Notes under the pieces: generated by a model
What the model was told of the DNA's origin: nothing
Database searches by the model: none
The model's input: only the letters and a program-made list of their open reading frames with translations
Program-made: the position numbers and the translations under genes
Assembly: GCA_039933785.1 (NCBI GenBank)
Contig: JBDTNL010000125.1
Coordinates: 1-6,313, forward strand
Source: JBDTNL01 sp039933785
Lineage (GTDB): Bacteria > Acidobacteriota > Thermoanaerobaculia > Multivoradales > JAGPDF01
DNA length: 6,313 nt
Direction of reading: 5' to 3'
In this document: positions 5,394-6,313 of the stretch, in pieces
How positions within the stretch are numbered: position 1 is the stretch's first letter
How the letters are laid out: each line of letters opens with the position of its first letter

Positions 5394-6313
5394 ATGAGCA
5401 CTCACAAGACGATACGCATGTTCGACCCCGCCCTGATGGGCAAAGCGGTACTGGAGTCCTTCCGCAAGCTCGATCCCCGCCTGCAGTTCAAGAACCCGGT
5501 GATGTTCGTGGTCGAGGTGGTGAGCGTGCTGGTCACCGTTCTTTGGTTCCAGGCCCTGCACGGCCATGGCGAAGCTCCGGCCAATTTCATTCTCGCCATC
5601 GCGGTGTGGCTCTGGTTCACTCTGCTCTTCGCGAACTTTGCCGAAGCCCTGGCCGAGGGTCGCGGCAAGGCTCAGGCCGAGGAGCTCCGCAAGACGCGCG
5701 GCGAGACCTCGGCCAAGCGACTGGCTTTCCCGCGTCAGGATTCGACCTGGGATTTGGTGCGCTCGAGCTCGCTACGCAAGGGCGACGCGGTTCTCGTCGA
5801 GGCCGGCAGCCTAGTTCCCGCCGACGGCACCATCGTCGAGGGCATCGCCTCGGTGGACGAGAGCGCCATCACCGGCGAGAGCGCACCGGTCATCCGCGAG
5901 GCCGGCGGTGACCGAAGCTCGGTCACTGGTGGTACGCGGGTGCTTTCCGATTGGATCGTGATCGAGGTCACCAGCAACCCCGGCGAGACTTTCCTCGATC
6001 GCATCATCGGGCTGATCGAAGGCGCCAAGCGTCAGCGCACGCCGAACGAGATCGCGCTGCAGATCCTGCTCGCCAAGCTGACCATTATTTTCCTGCTCGC
6101 GACGGCGACGCTGCTGCCGTTTTCGATCTACAGCGTGAAGGCCGCGGGGATCGGGTCGCCGATCACGGTCACGGTTCTCGCCGCCCTTCTCGTTTGTCTG
6201 ATCCCGACCACCATCGGCGGTCTGCTGTCGGCGATCGGCATCGCCGGCATGGATCGCATGATCCGAGCCAACGTGATCGCGATGTCCGGCCGGGCAGTCG
6301 AAGCGGCCGGGGA
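5394..6313 (+). CDS. kdpB: KdpB, P-type ATPase subunit of KdpFABC, N-terminal part (3' truncated by window)
   Basis: 306 codons are visible, a little under half of the family's usual 680 or so. KdpB is the P-type ATPase subunit that hydrolyses ATP to drive K+ uptake through KdpA. In order: a KdpB-type N-terminus with FKNPVMFVVE at 32-41, helices at about 36-55 and 64-85, and the actuator domain at about 90-215. The dephosphorylation motif TGES is at 160-163 after VPADG and SVDESA. A third helix follows, then a fourth carrying CLIPTTIGGLLSAIG with P271. The final residues (MSGRAVEAAG) lead toward the phosphorylated-aspartate motif DKTGT, which lies beyond the edge along with the nucleotide-binding domain. 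The start ATG at 5394 has an AAGGA Shine-Dalgarno at 5383-5387. S163 matches the serine of TGES whose phosphorylation inhibits the E. coli pump. kdpC is expected downstream. The loss of the 3' part is due to the window edge. Confidence 0.97.
   Translation, partial: MSTHKTIRMFDPALMGKAVLESFRKLDPRLQFKNPVMFVVEVVSVLVTVLWFQALHGHGEAPANFILAIAVWLWFTLLFANFAEALAEGRGKAQAEELRKTRGETSAKRLAFPRQDSTWDLVRSSSLRKGDAVLVEAGSLVPADGTIVEGIASVDESAITGESAPVIREAGGDRSSVTGGTRVLSDWIVIEVTSNPGETFLDRIIGLIEGAKRQRTPNEIALQILLAKLTIIFLLATATLLPFSIYSVKAAGIGSPITVTVLAALLVCLIPTTIGGLLSAIGIAGMDRMIRANVIAMSGRAVEAAG

Noticed and set aside
4202..5401. 399-codon open frame on the - strand across kdpA
   Set aside because: Its product is a His/Arg/Glu/Gly-rich polypeptide typical of the antisense of a membrane-protein gene; kdpA on the + strand is unambiguous.

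Overview
This window is a potassium-uptake locus with every gene on the + strand, in the order sensor kinase (3' end) - response regulator - kup - 32-residue membrane ORF - kdpF - kdpA - kdpB (5' part). The DNA is G+C-rich (about two-thirds by eye) with strong G/C preference at third codon positions, which is why long but meaningless open frames lie opposite the real genes. No sequence here fixes the taxon. A high-GC Gram-negative-type bacterium, for example an Acidobacteriota- or Myxococcota/Deltaproteobacteria-like one, is a guess from composition, from the long form of KdpA and from regulators lying upstream of the transporter genes; E. coli has kdpFABC followed by kdpDE.

Layout. Positions 1-597 encode the C-terminal part of a histidine kinase, most likely KdpD. 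Its stop overlaps the ATG of a KdpE-like OmpR-family response regulator (594-1295). The 106-base gap 1296-1401 carries a 14-base motif that recurs exactly once more, in the 142-base gap 3283-3424. The two copies precede kup (1402-3282) and the kdpF-A-B cluster, and they resemble the E. coli KdpE operator (tandem TTTAnA half-sites followed by a C-rich tract). The second gap also holds a 9-bp inverted repeat. A 32-residue single-span membrane ORF (3425-3523) with a strong Shine-Dalgarno overlaps kdpF (3520-3612) by ATGA. Then come kdpA (3626-5374) and kdpB, which runs off the window at 6313 before its phosphorylation site. kdpC is expected just beyond the edge.

How it works together (inference from known families). 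The kinase and regulator would sense K+ limitation or osmotic stress and switch on the high-affinity KdpFABC pump. The shared box suggests that the same regulator also drives Kup, a proton-coupled K+ importer that is unlinked to kdp in E. coli. The locus would then pair an ATP-driven and an ion-gradient-driven K+ importer under one sensor. I see no mobile element, tRNA, rRNA, CRISPR array or convincing terminator. The less ordinary parts are the kup insertion with its paired operator-like boxes, the unnamed small ORF before kdpF, and the degenerate F-box of the kinase.
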